DNA from: Thalassia testudinum
Taxonomy: Eukaryota; Streptophyta; Magnoliopsida; Alismatales; Hydrocharitaceae
NCBI GenBank assembly: GCA_037157565.1
Contig: JAZHRO010000036.1
Coordinates: 21,750,501 to 21,814,500, forward strand
Reading direction: 5' to 3'
Length of the DNA: 64,000 nucleotides
Shown: piece after piece, positions 10,602 through 21,705 of the stretch
How the letters are laid out: each line of letters begins with the position of its first letter
Position numbering within the stretch: position 1 is the first letter of the stretch
Notes under the pieces: model-generated
What the model was told of the DNA's origin: nothing
What the model saw: the letters and a program-made list of their open reading frames with translations, nothing else
Databases searched by the model: none
Made by a program: the position numbers and the translations under genes

Positions 10602-11480
10602 TAAATGCAATATCAACCCGCCCAAGCTTGAATTGAAACCATTTCCTGAGAATTTGAAACATCAATTTTTAGGACCTCATAAGACGCTCCCTGTGATTAT
10701 CAGTGCTAAATTGACAAAGGAGCAAGAAATTAAATTGATCAAGGTCCTGAAGGAACATAAGGAGGCAATTGGTTGGACCATTCATGACCTCAGGGGGATC
10801 AAACCATCTTACTGTAATCATAGAATATTCTTGGAAGATGGATCCCTCCCTTCTCGACAGTTGCAGAGGAGATTGAATCCAAATATGCGAGAAGTGGTCA
10901 AAAAGGAAATCATCAAGTGGCTTGATGCAGGAATTATTTATCCAATCTCGGATAGTCCCTGGGTAAGTCCCGTACAGATTGTTCCGAAGAAAGCCGGGAT
11001 TACTGTTGTGACTAACGAGAGAGGAGAATCTGTCACAACTCATTCAGCTTCCTCTTGGAGGGTTTGTATTGATTATAGGAAGTTGAACACAGCCACTAAA
11101 AAGGATCATTTTCCCAGTCCTTCATCGATCAAATCTTGGAAAGATTACCCGGGCAGAAGTACTTCTGTGTTCTTGATGGCTACTCGGGATACAACCAAGT
11201 TCCTATCCATCCTGAGGATCAGGAGAAAACTACTTTCACCTGTCCCTACGGAACCTTTACTTTTCGTAGGATGCCTTTTGGGTTATGCAATGCACCTGCA
11301 ACTTTTCAAAGGTGTATGCTAGCCATATTTTCTGACATGGTGGGAGAGTTTATGGAAGTCTTCATGGATGATTTCTCTATTTTCGAAGAATCATTTGACT
11401 CTTGTCTGGCTAATCTAGAAATGATTCTTAAGCGATGTATCAAAACACGATTGGTCCTTAGCTAGGAAAAGAGTCATTTC
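10602..11480 (+). pseudogene. pol: Reverse transcriptase of B
   Basis: The frame from 10602 reads LELKPFPENLKHQFLG, EAIGWTIHDLRGIKPSYC, RRLNPNMREVVKKEI, WVSPVQIVPKKAGITVV and WRVCIDYRKLN. A frameshift near 11125 moves it to the frame opening at 11136: FCVLDGYSGYNQVPIHPEDQ, FGLCNAPATFQRCM and the catalytic EVFMDDF at about 11358-11378. A TAG at 11463 stands where Athila elements have Trp, and one extra base near 11475 shifts the frame again. It would have copied element RNA into DNA. The active-site aspartates are present but no continuous protein can be made. Confidence 0.9.
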
Positions 11481-11481
11481 A

Positions 11482-12200
11482 ATGACCCAAGAAGGCATCG
11501 TTTTGGGTCATGTAATCTCTGAACGGGGAATTAAAGTGGATAAAGCTAAGGTTGATGCTATCGCTAAACTTCCTCCTCCTAGATCTGTTAAACAAATCCG
11601 ATCATTTCTTGGCCATGTGGGATTCTATCAAAGATTCATTAAGGATTTCTCGAAGGTTGCTCGTCCCTTGAGCAATCTTCTTGCCAAAGAAACGCCATTT
11701 GTTTTTGACGAATCATGCCTAAAGGCATTTGATTTCCTGAAAATAGCAGTCACCTGTGCTCCAGTTTTGCAACAACCAATTTGGACAACCCCTTTTGAGA
11801 TCATGATCGACACTTCTGATTACGCGGTCGGAGCTGTCTTGGGTCAGAAAATTGATAGAAAGCCCTCTCTCATCTACTATGCTAGATAAACTCTGGATGA
11901 AGCCCAGAGGAATTACACTATTACTAAAAAGGAATTACTAGTTGTAGTGTTCACTTTGGAAAAATTCAGGGCTTATCTCTTAGGGTCTCATGTTATCATC
12001 TATACCGACCACTCGGCCTTGAGACATCTCTTGGCCAAAAAGGATGCTAAACCCCAGCTTATTCGTAAGATTCTTCTGCTTCAAGAATTTGATCTTGAAA
12101 TCAAGGATAAAATCGAGGTACAAAATGTGGTAGCGGATCATTTTTCGAGACTCCTAGGTGATTCCTCTCGTCCAGACATTCTGATTGCTGACACTTTTCC
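11482..12200 (+). pseudogene. pol: RT connection and RNase H of B
   Basis: Starts EGIVLGHVISERGI with VDKAKVDAIAKLPPP and RSFLGHVGFYQRFIKDFS, the Ty3/gypsy RT-RNase H connection. RNase H follows: MIDTSDYAVGAVLGQ with its first Asp, then a TAA at 11887 where CAA (Gln) is expected, then LDEAQRNYTITKKELLVVV with the Glu, and IYTDHSALRHLLAKKDAKP. The domain order and key acidic residues are intact apart from the stop. Its normal role is removal of the RNA template. Confidence 0.85.
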
Positions 12201-13525
12201 GGATGAAACTATTCTTACAATTTTAGGTGTTCATACCCCATGGTTTGCTGACATTGTTAACTATTTGGCCATTGGTCAAATCCCCCAGGATTGGACCAAG
12301 CAACAACAGGATAGACTCAAATCTGAGGCCAAATACCACTTTAGGGAGGACCCTGAGCTGTACCGCATTGGCAATGTTCAAATTATTCGCCGATGTATAC
12401 CGGAGAATGAATTCAACAGTAAACTCGAGTTCTGCCATGCATCTCGGTGTGGTGGACATTTCTTTGGGAAAAAGACTACTGCAAAAATCTTGCAATCTGG
12501 CTTCTATTGGCCGTATTTATTCAATGATTCCCAGGATTTCTAAAGGTCATGTTCTTGATGTCAGGCACTTGGGAGCATAACTAAGAGAGATATGATGCCC
12601 CTAAACCCAATTCTTCCTGTCAAAATTTTTGATGTTTGGGGCATCGATTTCATGGGACCCTTTCTCCCTTCATTTGGACATCAGTACATTCTTGTTGCTA
12701 TTGATTATGTGTCAAAATGGATTGAGGCGATTCCCACCTGAACCAATGACCACAAGGTGGTCATCGATTTTGTCAAGAAAACTATCTTCAGTAGGTTCGG
12801 GATTCCGAGGGGTATCATCAGTGATGGTGGTACTCATTTTACTAATGCCCAATTCCAGAATTTGTTGGCCAAATACGGGGTTAATCACTGAATTTCAACA
12901 CCTTACCATCCCCTGATGAATGGACAAGCCGAGATCTCCAATCAAGAGATCAAGAACATTCTGCAGAAAACGATTAGGCTTGATCGCAAGGATTGGACTC
13001 AAAAGCTAGAGGACACTCTTTGGGCCTACCGTACGGTGTATAAAATGCCCATCGGCATGTCTCCATTCCATTTGGTGTATGGAAAGGCTTGCCATCTACC
13101 CATAGAGATTGAACACGGCATTTTGGGCGATCAAACAATGCAATTTAGATCTGAATTTAGTGGGGAAGACCAGGAAACTCCAACTATCTGAGTTGGAGGA
13201 GCTTAGAAATGATGCTTATAAGAATGCCAAGATCTACAAGGCTCGGACCAAAGCTCTACATGATCAATTGATTTCCCGCAAGAGCTTTAAGCCAAACCAG
13301 AAGGTCTGGTTATTCGATTCTAAACTAAAGCTCTTTCCTGGCAAACTTAGATCTAAATGGAATGGCCCATTCATAATTGACCAGATTTTTCCAAATGGAG
13401 CCGTTCAGATTTCTGACCCAAAGACGGGTAACACATTTAAAGTCAACGATCAACATCTGAAGCCTGTTATTGACCGTATTCTTCCAGAACTCGTCTCAGA
13501 CACAGTTGCCCTAGCCATTTTGTGA
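12201..13525 (+). pseudogene. pol: Integrase of B
   Basis: The zinc-binding region reads FCHASRCGGHFFGKK and TAKILQSGFYWP, then degenerates around 12541 (TAA). The core keeps all three D,D,E positions: [17 protein letters not shown], and [15 protein letters not shown] stops at 12739 and 12889 stand where Arg is usual, and a frameshift near 13170 separates the C-terminal part. That part (RNDAYKNAKIYKARTKALHD, KVWLFDSKLKLFPGKLRSKW, FKVNDQHLKP) ends at a TGA at 13523. Stops of the CGA-to-TGA type suggest decay of methylated CpG. Confidence 0.88.
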
Positions 13526-13677
13526 CTTCTTTGGCTGGACTTCGCCTAGCTGACGGCATTAAACTCAATAGTTGTACATATGACACAAGGCTAATACGAG
13601 CTTCATATTTAGGTGACATCTTTCATATTCTATCCTTTCTTTCATGTCTCTTTTTCAATGAGGACATTGCATTAGCT

Positions 13678-13693
13678 AGGCATGGGGGGTGGA
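13678..13693 (+). other. Internal second PPT of B
   Basis: TAGGCATGGGGGGTGG nearly repeats the terminal PPT at 14904-14916 and lies about 1.22 kb upstream of it. It is preceded by AATGAGGACATTGCA, which is also present in C and D at the same place. Confidence 0.6.
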
Positions 13694-14098
13694 TTCATTT
13701 TTTAATCATTTGGTCAGCTTTGTGAAATTCATGTAAATTATTTTTCTCTTCTTATTTATACATAAAAAAAAATCAAAATTAGGAAGGATTAGTTGGACAT
13801 TAGGACTTTTCAATCTTAGGAAATTTTACATTAGGATCTAAACACAAAGACCCTTAAGGTCTTTGGACTTAATCAGCCTGTGTATCCACAAAAATGTGGA
13901 TTTGTCTTTTGAGTCCTCACCATCTTAATTTTATCATAATTGGAGTAAATAAGTTTGGGTGATAAATACATGACTTATCAACCCACCCTCTGATTTGAGG
14001 GAATTTTTGAGTTTTAAGCATCTACACACTTTCTTTGCACTGACTCATTATTCGACGATTCTAACATAAATTAGGTAGCTAATGAACCTTCTAGGGTG

Positions 14099-14347
14099 AT
14101 ATGGCTGGCAAGTTATTGTGGGTAACAGCCCATAGGTAGGTTATCCAAAGCCCAGTCACTGGACCTTTCTCTTTTTGCTACCTTTAATTAAATCTTAGGC
14201 CAGGGAAGCCACCTGCTTAAAAAAAAAAAATCAAAAAGAAACGGAGAAAAGAAAATAAAAAAAGAAATAAACCACACTTCGTCGCACGAGTATGGCTGGC
14301 AAGTTGTCGGTGGTAACAGCTCATCGACCGGTTGTCCAGAACCCATC
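14099..14347 (+). repeat. Two hairpin-like repeats between the PPTs of B
   Basis: Blocks at 14099-14160 and 14290-14347 both begin TATGGCTGGCAAGTT, contain GGTAACAGC and end near GTCCAGAACCCA. Within a block CTGG..GTCGGTG can pair with CATCGAC..CCAG. Element C carries the same pair of blocks on its own strand. Confidence 0.65.
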
Positions 14348-14903
14348 GTAATAAATGCACTAAAAATTCCCAAAACACCTAGGAAGAAGCGGAGAAGTAA
14401 AATAAACCTGGGAGATATACACTGGATTCACCATTGTGTTGACCCCATAAAAAAATAATAAAAGTAGGGAGAAAGCTACCATTTGTAAAGATACACATTT
14501 AGGCAGAATTCTTTTTAGGTCACCTAAAGGTGTAGAAATCCGAAGTCCGATTTAACTACCGGTCAACGAGTTTATCACATTCACAATAAGATGCTTAGAA
14601 CTTAGGGTTCTCATCAAATCTTAGGTGAGTTGAATGGCCATAGAAAGTCACTCTTAAATCCTAAAACTTGAAAATCCAAAAAAATTAGAAAAGAGGAAAA
14701 AGAGAAAAAGAAAATTTTCTTTGAATAAGGCGAGGGCTTGAGGTGGTCTGCATTTTGGCAGATACTTGGGTACTATTGTGTCTTTGAAAGTTCAGATCCT
14801 AAGTAGACAGTTTCTTAATGATTGAAAATAACTCATGCACAAATAATCCAACCTAATTCTTTTATAAACAGCATATAGTTTTTGCTAGGGACTAGCAAAA
14901 GAT

Positions 14904-14916
14904 AGGCATGGGGGTA
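14904..14916 (+). other. Polypurine tract of B
   Basis: AGGCATGGGGGTA lies directly before the 3' LTR TG. It is identical to the tract before D's LTRs and one base different from C's. Confidence 0.8.
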
Positions 14917-16535
14917 TGATGTAAACACGTTTACACTACTTAAGATGTCTATTTATGCATGCTATAAATATTGCATAACATGCATCATCATGCATTTAGA
15001 GTAGTTTGAATAAAATGGAGGTTAATTGTCTCCATTTATGTTCATGGACAGGGCAAACTTTTTATCGGGGCCTCGGATCGAAGATCCAACCGTACGGATG
15101 TGATCAGGGCGACAATTGGAGTTCAACGACTTCAAGATTGCCCTAATCAGACATCTGTAGCATTAGATAGAGATCGGGGAACCCTAGAAGATCAAGGGCT
15201 AAGATGGTGTGAATCTGCACTTCAAACGACAAATCGAACTGCATGGATGGATTCGGATTGACGATCGCAACCTAACGACGCAAAAATTAAGTCAATCCGA
15301 CACCCGTGGCACCATCTACATCATCCAGAAGATGAAGGGCCAAGATGGCGCCATGTGGTGCCATCTCAGCTGCCCAATCGTCTGCACGCACCCGCTGAAG
15401 GCTTCTGCATCTACCCTTCCCCGCCGTTGGATCAAGATCCAAGGGCTGCGATGCGCCCACACTGAAGTTAGGCGCTCGACACAAACACGCCCCCAGCACG
15501 TTGGTCGAGCACTCTAACGCGAAATGCAGGCACGCGTTCGAGCCTCGCCACGCTGAAATTGGAGCAAAGGCACGCCTTCGATCGATCGCATGATCGCGAT
15601 CCAATGGTCGCGCACACTCAATCAAGATGACGTGCCCACGCATGCCCGCGCATAACGCGGCATCGTACGCTGGCAGGTGTGCGCTGAGGAGGCGGGTGTA
15701 GCGCAATATAAGCCATCCGATCTCGCGATCGGACGGCTGAGGATGGTTGGACGGCACGTGCGTTGAGCGCATAGGCAACCGAGCGAGTGCGCGTGCGCCA
15801 CCCACTACGCCCACGTTCAAACCTTTAGCAATGGTTTTATCCGTCACTAAAGGTCCTGAATTAATGTTTTTAAAGTTGTAATTACCAAATTGCCCCTACT
15901 CATTGCAACTATAAAAGGAGATCCCCTCCACACGAAATTCTCATCCCTTCCTTCTCTTCTCTACCTCTCCAAAGCTCAAGAGAAGCTTGTCCCACACCTA
16001 GGATGCTCCTCGCGAGATAAAGTCAAATTTTCGTCCCCCGCTCGGAAGCGGATCTCGCGACAATGATGACGTGCTGCCCCATTCCCGTTCTTCTGCTTTG
16101 TCCTGCTCCATCCTCCTTCATCGAGGCGTCATCCCATCGGGCTCGTCCTCCAAGCAATCGTCGAGGAGGATAACTTCTCTCTCCCATTCTTCTTTATAGT
16201 TTTCTAGTGTAGAATTTTCCTACTTTCTAGTGTAATTCTTATTTGGTTTTATTGTATAAACATTTTGAATTATTGAATGCATGCTCTCTCTCTCTCTCTC
16301 CCTTTTTAGTCTGATTGTTGTTATGTCTTCATTGTAATTACATCGCCTCACTTTTGAAGAAAAATTCTAAAAAAATATAATTGCGAATATAGATCGACGT
16401 AGCCTCCCTATGTTCGACCCGGAATTTCCATTTCGGTATAAGTTTTATTTGTTGAACACAAGTTCTTTGCTTTCAAACTACAACGACAGGTTTTCAAAAC
16501 CAAACACGTTAGCGTAGCAACTCGCTTGTTCAACA
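14917..16535 (+). repeat. 3' LTR of B
   Basis: Begins TGATGTAAACACG directly after the PPT. It has a GC-rich U3, a TATA box at 15910, a CT-rich leader, a (CT)n run at 16283-16301, and the shared U5 motif GCCTCCCTATGTTCGACCC at 16402-16420. The 3' end is set at CAACA (16535) but other CA ends are possible. No target duplication could be matched because the 5' end is truncated. Confidence 0.75.
15905..15925 (+). promoter_or_regulatory. TATA box of B LTR
   Basis: ACTATAAAAGGAGATCCCCT is a typical pol II TATA context, followed by a CT-rich leader. There is no USE-like box upstream, unlike D, E, F and G. Confidence 0.7.
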
Positions 16536-18928
16536 GATAGCAGTTAATAACCATATCAAATTGGTCTAGCAAGGAGTTTTTCATCGAATATCATTAGAAG
16601 GTGGGGTCCCCTATCCAAATGATGCTCTAACAAAGATCTATCACCTTGGAAACACAAATCAACAAGTTGAGATTTTTACATTTCTAATCCTTTTTTTTTA
16701 GAGGAGAAATGGAAAGAAATGTACTGACATACACCCTTTTTTCTTAACTCCTCTATGTGGGAGATGACCAAAGTGTTCAGACAGGTTATTATAGTGGAAG
16801 ATAAAAGTTTAGATTACACAAGTAGATGAAATCTTTTAAAACAAGAGCCAACAACTAAAATTAGAACTGAAGCTGAGAATTATGTAAATAAAGTATTTGA
16901 TTGAAATCAAAATTCATTTAAATGCTTCTATATGAATAAACTAAACCAACATAACATTATTTAGATTAGGATCTTGGCTATTGATGAAGATAGGGTAAGA
17001 TGACCTGTCTTGATCTTTAGAACCACTCAAGCATGCATTTCCTTCAAAACAATGGCATAAGAAGGCACACTTCTTCATAGAGCACACAACAAGCCTATGT
17101 ATGTTTGCTCCTAGATTATGGACAAAGCATGATTTGGATACCTTTGTTTCCATCTTCTCTAAGAACAACCTTCATCAAATATATGACTTGTTGGACAGCA
17201 GGAGGGGACATAGATGTCACATAAATATGTGTAGGGTAAATATTTCAAATACTGAGAGATTGATTCCAGCCATTACATTGGAAGCTTCTAGCCAACAAAT
17301 TTAAAGACATGCAACAAAGGGTGTTGAAAGTTTAACAAAAAGGCCTCTAATGCTGCAATATATCCATTTAAATAGTTCACAAACATCTCTATAGGATTTC
17401 CCAATTTCGCCAATGCTATGGGCATCATCCAAATATGTGTAAATGTGTGACATGGAGATGCTTGTGAGAAATTAATACACAAGCCAAGGTCATTGTTGGT
17501 GCTATTTAGTGTTCATTGCTCAATTAAATCTATTAATAATGACGAAACTACATGTAGATGTAACTTTCTTTTTTAACACTGTAATCTACAAGTTGATGCA
17601 ATATTTTAAATTTTCAAACATTGTATTTCAGATATGATTTCCCCTTCCATGTTATGGATCCCTTCAATAATACTAGAATCTTTTTCAACAGTTGTCCATG
17701 AGCAATCTTTGTAATTAGCACTTTGTAAATGTGATAGAACAACATGAATCCTTGAAAGGAATTAGATTAGGGTGTGCAAACAACCACAAGAAATAGCACA
17801 AGTGAATCTACACTTACTATTGTGTTAGAAAATTTGAACCATTGCATTGGATCCCTTGCACCATTAACTATGGGATTATGTTATCTATCAATACAACTAC
17901 ATACACCACAATAGTTTAATGCATCCTTTTTAGTAAAATATTTTTGCTATATAGGTAAGATGGTGGAAATCACTTTTGCCTTCATACATTTTATACAAAG
18001 TACTAGCATTACTTCCCAACTAGTGTAGGTTTACCCAACTCTACATTTACAATCTCCATTACAAAAGTTACATACAAGCATCATATAACATGTCATGCTT
18101 TTTGTATTGTCCATCTCAAACATTTTGTATGATTGTGGAATTCAGTTCCTAAAGCTAGCAATCAAAGTACACAATTCAAGACAAGAAAATCATTTATGAA
18201 AGTCATGATAAAAGATCTGGTTAAAACCCATTATTCCTAACATGTCATTCTTACTAATTGTAAATACCCATAAGCTACCATATAAAATTGAATTTTTTTT
18301 TTAAAAGATATAAAATTGAAATTTTAGGTAATTATTCTTAAAATTAGTTGTTAATCTTAAATACATCTTTAAGTTAACCAGATGCCCTTTGGTCTATAAA
18401 TACAATGCTAAAAGCCAACGGATATTTAATTCTTAACCAGAAATAATCAGCAAAGCTACCCTTAGAATATGGAACGAAAAAGCTAGCATCCAAACATAAT
18501 GAGAGACCACCTGTAGAACTATATTTATCCAAGGATTGGAACCGCTTACACATCCATATAAAGCATCCCAACAAGGGTGGTTTTTCCTGGAATGTGTTTC
18601 CCTAATTCAACCTTAGCACTCTTCAAAGGTCAAAACCACTGTAGGCCAATTTATTTTAGCATTTGAGTTGCAATACTTACCGGTTTGGCTAAAAAGTCAT
18701 TCTGAAATTTCGCTTCAATCTTTATCTCTAGTGCTACCTGCCAAAAAAATTAATAATAATAAGACTAGCTTGATATACGAATGAAGCAAATGTAGGATAA
18801 TGTCAACCAGCTGGACTTCTTAATGGAAAAATAAAACAACTTTATTGATAGAACTCATCTTCCATGCTAGCACTTTTTAGGAGTAAAAGGATGATTAACC
18901 AAGCATAGTGATCATCAAAAAGAATTAA
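16536..18928. other. AT-rich DNA without recognisable gene
   Basis: Left flank of the D array. Short open frames at 16941-17168 (minus) and 18374-18574 (minus) match nothing I know and have no strong coding signals. No LTR, PBS or RNA gene was seen. Before D inserted, this was continuous with 36254 onward. Confidence 0.5.
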
Positions 18929-20757
18929 TTAATTGATGAGAACCTCATCATGAGCCATAACTAGCTCATTTTGACCTAATACAAAGGATAAAAGCTCCTA
19001 CATATCTCAAGGAAAGGCTTAACTCAGAGAATTCTGAGTTTGAGAAGAAAATAAGTCATAAGGGGTAAAAATGAAATTTTACCAGTATAATCTGCATACA
19101 GGGTAATTCAGGGCCCAAACATAGGTCAAAGCAGCTTAATAAGAATAAAAGTGGGATGAGATGATCTAGCAAGGGCTACAGCACTTCCAAGAAACTAAAT
19201 GATAATCTGTAACCCTAAAACAACCCACTTCAATTCAAAAGGTTCGAGGAAAAGTAAAAATATAATAAACCCTCTAAAATTCATAGAAAAATAATCTCTA
19301 GGGTTTAGAACCTTCAATTTGGCCTTCAGAACCCATTTTGACCTACATTGAGAACCATGCCCAATTAATAACTTAATTTGGGTTTTTGCGTAAATTGATC
19401 GGTCAAACAAGGTTTAATATAGAAATGAAATTCACCATCAGATTCCTTACGTCCTAATTAATCATGTATAAAAACTTGAGCCTAAGAAGAAACCTCCTTG
19501 ACCGACTTTACACTTTGGTCCTCATATATTTACTCTTTGGCCCTCAACTTTTGAACCCTCGCATTCTGGCCCCTAACTCTCCTTTGTTCTTTGCGATCAG
19601 GTCCCCCCTGCAAAACCTGCCAGCACCATGCTCCGGCGACCTTGCGCGGAGCATGGCACCGCGCAGGGTGAGGGGGGGGACCTGGCAAGTAAACCGGGGG
19701 TGCCCTGCGTCGTCAGCCGTCGCAGGGACACCCCCCTGGTCGTTGTAACCCACCATACCGGCCATGCGAACGCACGGACGGTATGGGTTTTTGTTTCCGG
19801 CCATCCTCCGGCGAGGGAGACACGTCGTCTCCCTCCGCCTTCCTCCCTGTTTTGATCCCTATAAATACCCCCCGTTGCTCCACCGACTGGGGTAGCTCGG
19901 GTCTGACGGAGAAAACCCCCAACTTTCCTCTCTTCTCTCTCCGGCAGACGCTCACCAGCTCTGGCGGTTCCTCCCCCTTCTCCTCTTCGCTCTGCCGCAA
20001 TACCAGCAGCAGAGACTTCCTCCCCTGCTCTTCCCGCGCCACGCCGCACCCAGCTGGCGCCTCTCCGGCTCTCTGCTCACCGCCGCCCCTTTCCCTGAGC
20101 ATCGTCTTCTCCGGCGACAGTCGATACGACTGTCGCCCTGTTCCTCCCCCTTCGTCCCTGCAAGTAAGCTAGAACTACTCCCCTTCTTCTCCTCTTTCTT
20201 TCCCCGCCTTCAATTTATTCAATTAAGCCCTCGACCGACCCTGACCATCGTCACCCCCTTCGTCTCCGGCCACCCTCCGGCGAGATGCTCCCATCGCTCC
20301 ACAGCCTCACACACCTCGCCGACCCTCACCGAACCTCCGCCTCATCACACTGAGCACCCCCCACCCCTTCACTACCACTCCACACCTCCGTAACGCTTCC
20401 CCCAACAAACCCATCCTCCGACCCACAGTCCGACCTAGGGCAGCCCTTGCACGCTGCCCCGCGCCTCGCCACCACCCACACGAGCTTCGCCGCACCCTGG
20501 CGAAGCCCCCGGCACTTTCTGATTAGGCCGAGAGGCCGTTTTTATGTGAACAGGCCACCCGACCTCCACCGCCATTGCCGTGCAGAAGGAGCTGCTTCCG
20601 CCTGCAGCTACAGGCGCGCCACGCTCAGCGCCACGCCCAGATTCGACTCCCAGGCCTTGCGAGGCGTTTCGACAAAACACCAGGCTCGTAGCTAAGGCAG
20701 AAGGCTTCGCGTGACGCCGCGATCTCCCGCTGCTTTCCCCACTGCGGGCGCGCAATT

Positions 20758-20814
20758 GAGGTGGGACATTTAGTCCCACCTCGGAAAAGTCCGAAGAGGC
20801 GCAGCGATATAAGA
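20758..20814 (+). promoter_or_regulatory. USE-like box, hairpin and TATA in D LTR1
   Basis: GTCCCACCTCG (20773-20783) is followed 24 bp later by TATAAGA (20808). The box forms the right arm of a perfect 10-bp inverted repeat, GAGGTGGGAC/GTCCCACCTC (20758-20767/20773-20782). It differs from the plant snRNA USE by one base. Leader GCTTACTGCCTCAG and GGGTGAGGTCC follow, shared with E and F. Confidence 0.65.
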
Positions 20815-21257
20815 CGCAAAAGTGCTGGAGGCTTACTGCCTCAGCACACGGGGTGAGGTCCCCTTCACCCGCCCGGTTACCCGGTCTCGTCCGCGCTCAC
20901 GCCTCGCGGACTTGACCCGACCCGACCCGACTTAGACTGACCTGCACTCCTCGCCCACCACGCACGCCGGTGGGCCTGGACCCGGGCACGACCCGTACCC
21001 GATTACCCGGTAGCTCTGGGAGAGCTTTCCCAAGAGAGGTTTCAGAGAGAGAGAGACGCGGGGGAGAGGGTAGAGTAGGTTTTGTCCTCTGACGTAAGCT
21101 CTGAAGTGTGCAGGAACAGGTGAAGAAGAAGGAAGCTGAGGAAGACACTGTAGCAACAGGCAGTTTAAGTCGTCTGATTTGGAAATCAGACGACGGCCTG
21201 AAGGGAAAAGAAGAAAGAAGGAGGGGCGACGTCCCTGACTGGAAAAAGAAAAGACAG

Positions 21258-21430
21258 AAGAAGAAGATCACCTCTGCAGAACGAAGAAGAAGAAGATCAC
21301 CTCTGCAGAACAAAGAAGAAAGGAGATCTGAAGAAAGAAAGAAGATCACCTCTGCAGAACAAAGAAGAAAGAAGGAGATCTGAAGAAAGAAAGAAGAGCA
21401 TCACCTCTGCAGAACGAAGAAGAAGCAGAT
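21258..21430 (+). repeat. Purine-rich minisatellite in D LTR1
   Basis: The unit containing ATCACCTCTGCAGAAC within AAGAAG runs occurs four times here, four times in LTR2 and five times in LTR3. Confidence 0.8.
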
Positions 21431-21669
21431 CTGAGACGAGGAGAAACAAAGAGAAAAAAAAGACACCACATTCTTTCTCTCTCTTTGTTTATTTTTGTAA
21501 AAGAAACATGTATATCTCTAGAATACAGTTTGCTCCCTGAGTTCGACCTCGGGAACTCTTTTATTTTCCGAGTAAAAAAATTATATATTTGAAATGATGG
21601 CAATAACCGGCTATATTACAACGAGATAACAATAAAACCCGGTTATCTCTCGAAGCCATCGCTATCAAT

Positions 21670-21687
21670 TGGCGCCGTTGTCGGGGA
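21670..21687 (+). other. Primer binding site of D copy 1
   Basis: TGGCGCCGTTGTCGGGGA, one base from the complement of plant tRNA-Asp 3' end, two bases after the LTR end. Confidence 0.85.
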
Positions 21688-21705
21688 GCAACGGCTATTC
21701 TAGAG

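Larger units (their letters stand above)
13526..14903 (+). other. Non-coding 3' region of B
   Basis: No env or other protein is recognisable. Just after pol the words CTAGCTGACGGCATTAAA match D (TTGGCTGAAGGCATCAAA, 24649) and C (minus strand near 57885). Then AATGAGGACATTGCA precedes a PPT-like tract at 13678-13693. Two related hairpin-like blocks lie at 14099-14160 and 14290-14347, and poly-A/purine runs fill the rest. Confidence 0.7.
9954..16535 (+). mobile_element. Athila-like element B with internal deletion
   Basis: Order on the plus strand: partial 5' LTR, RT, RNase H, integrase, long non-coding tail, PPT, 3' LTR. The 5' LTR stops at 10601 and is joined directly to the beginning of RT, so the rest of that LTR, the primer site, gag and protease are gone. 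The pol gene has several stops and frameshifts. Its sequence is clearly of the Athila lineage (FMDD in RT, LNPNMREVVKKE, WVSPVQIVPKKAGITVV). No env-like ORF lies between integrase and the 3' LTR. The 3' LTR end at 16535 is approximate. Confidence 0.85.
18934..21667 (+). repeat. D LTR1
   Basis: 2734 bp, TGATGAGAACC to GCTATCA. An AT-rich first 0.6 kb is followed by a CG-rich middle, promoter at 20758-20814, purine-rich minisatellite at 21258-21430 and U5 motif GCTCCCTGAGTTCGACCTCG at 21531-21550. The long GC-rich open frames on both strands are compositional shadows. It differs from LTR2 by three substitutions and a 3-bp indel as I read them. Confidence 0.92.

Noticed and set aside
13526..14903. 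env-like gene expected in some Athila elements
   Set aside because: No frame of useful length, no membrane segment and no similarity; only non-coding repeats.
16536..18928. Possible gene from minus-strand frames at 16941-17168 and 17288-17482
   Set aside because: Short, unrelated in sequence to families I know, and no consistent splice sites joining them.
19544..20819. Many long overlapping frames on both strands in the D LTRs (also 26822-28097 and 34094-35405)
   Set aside because: GC-rich, stop-poor LTR sequence gives open frames in several phases at once. They have no domain, and the same region holds the promoter and leader.
21108..21383. Lys/Glu/Arg-rich frame in the D LTR
   Set aside because: It is the translation of the purine-rich minisatellite and changes length with repeat number.
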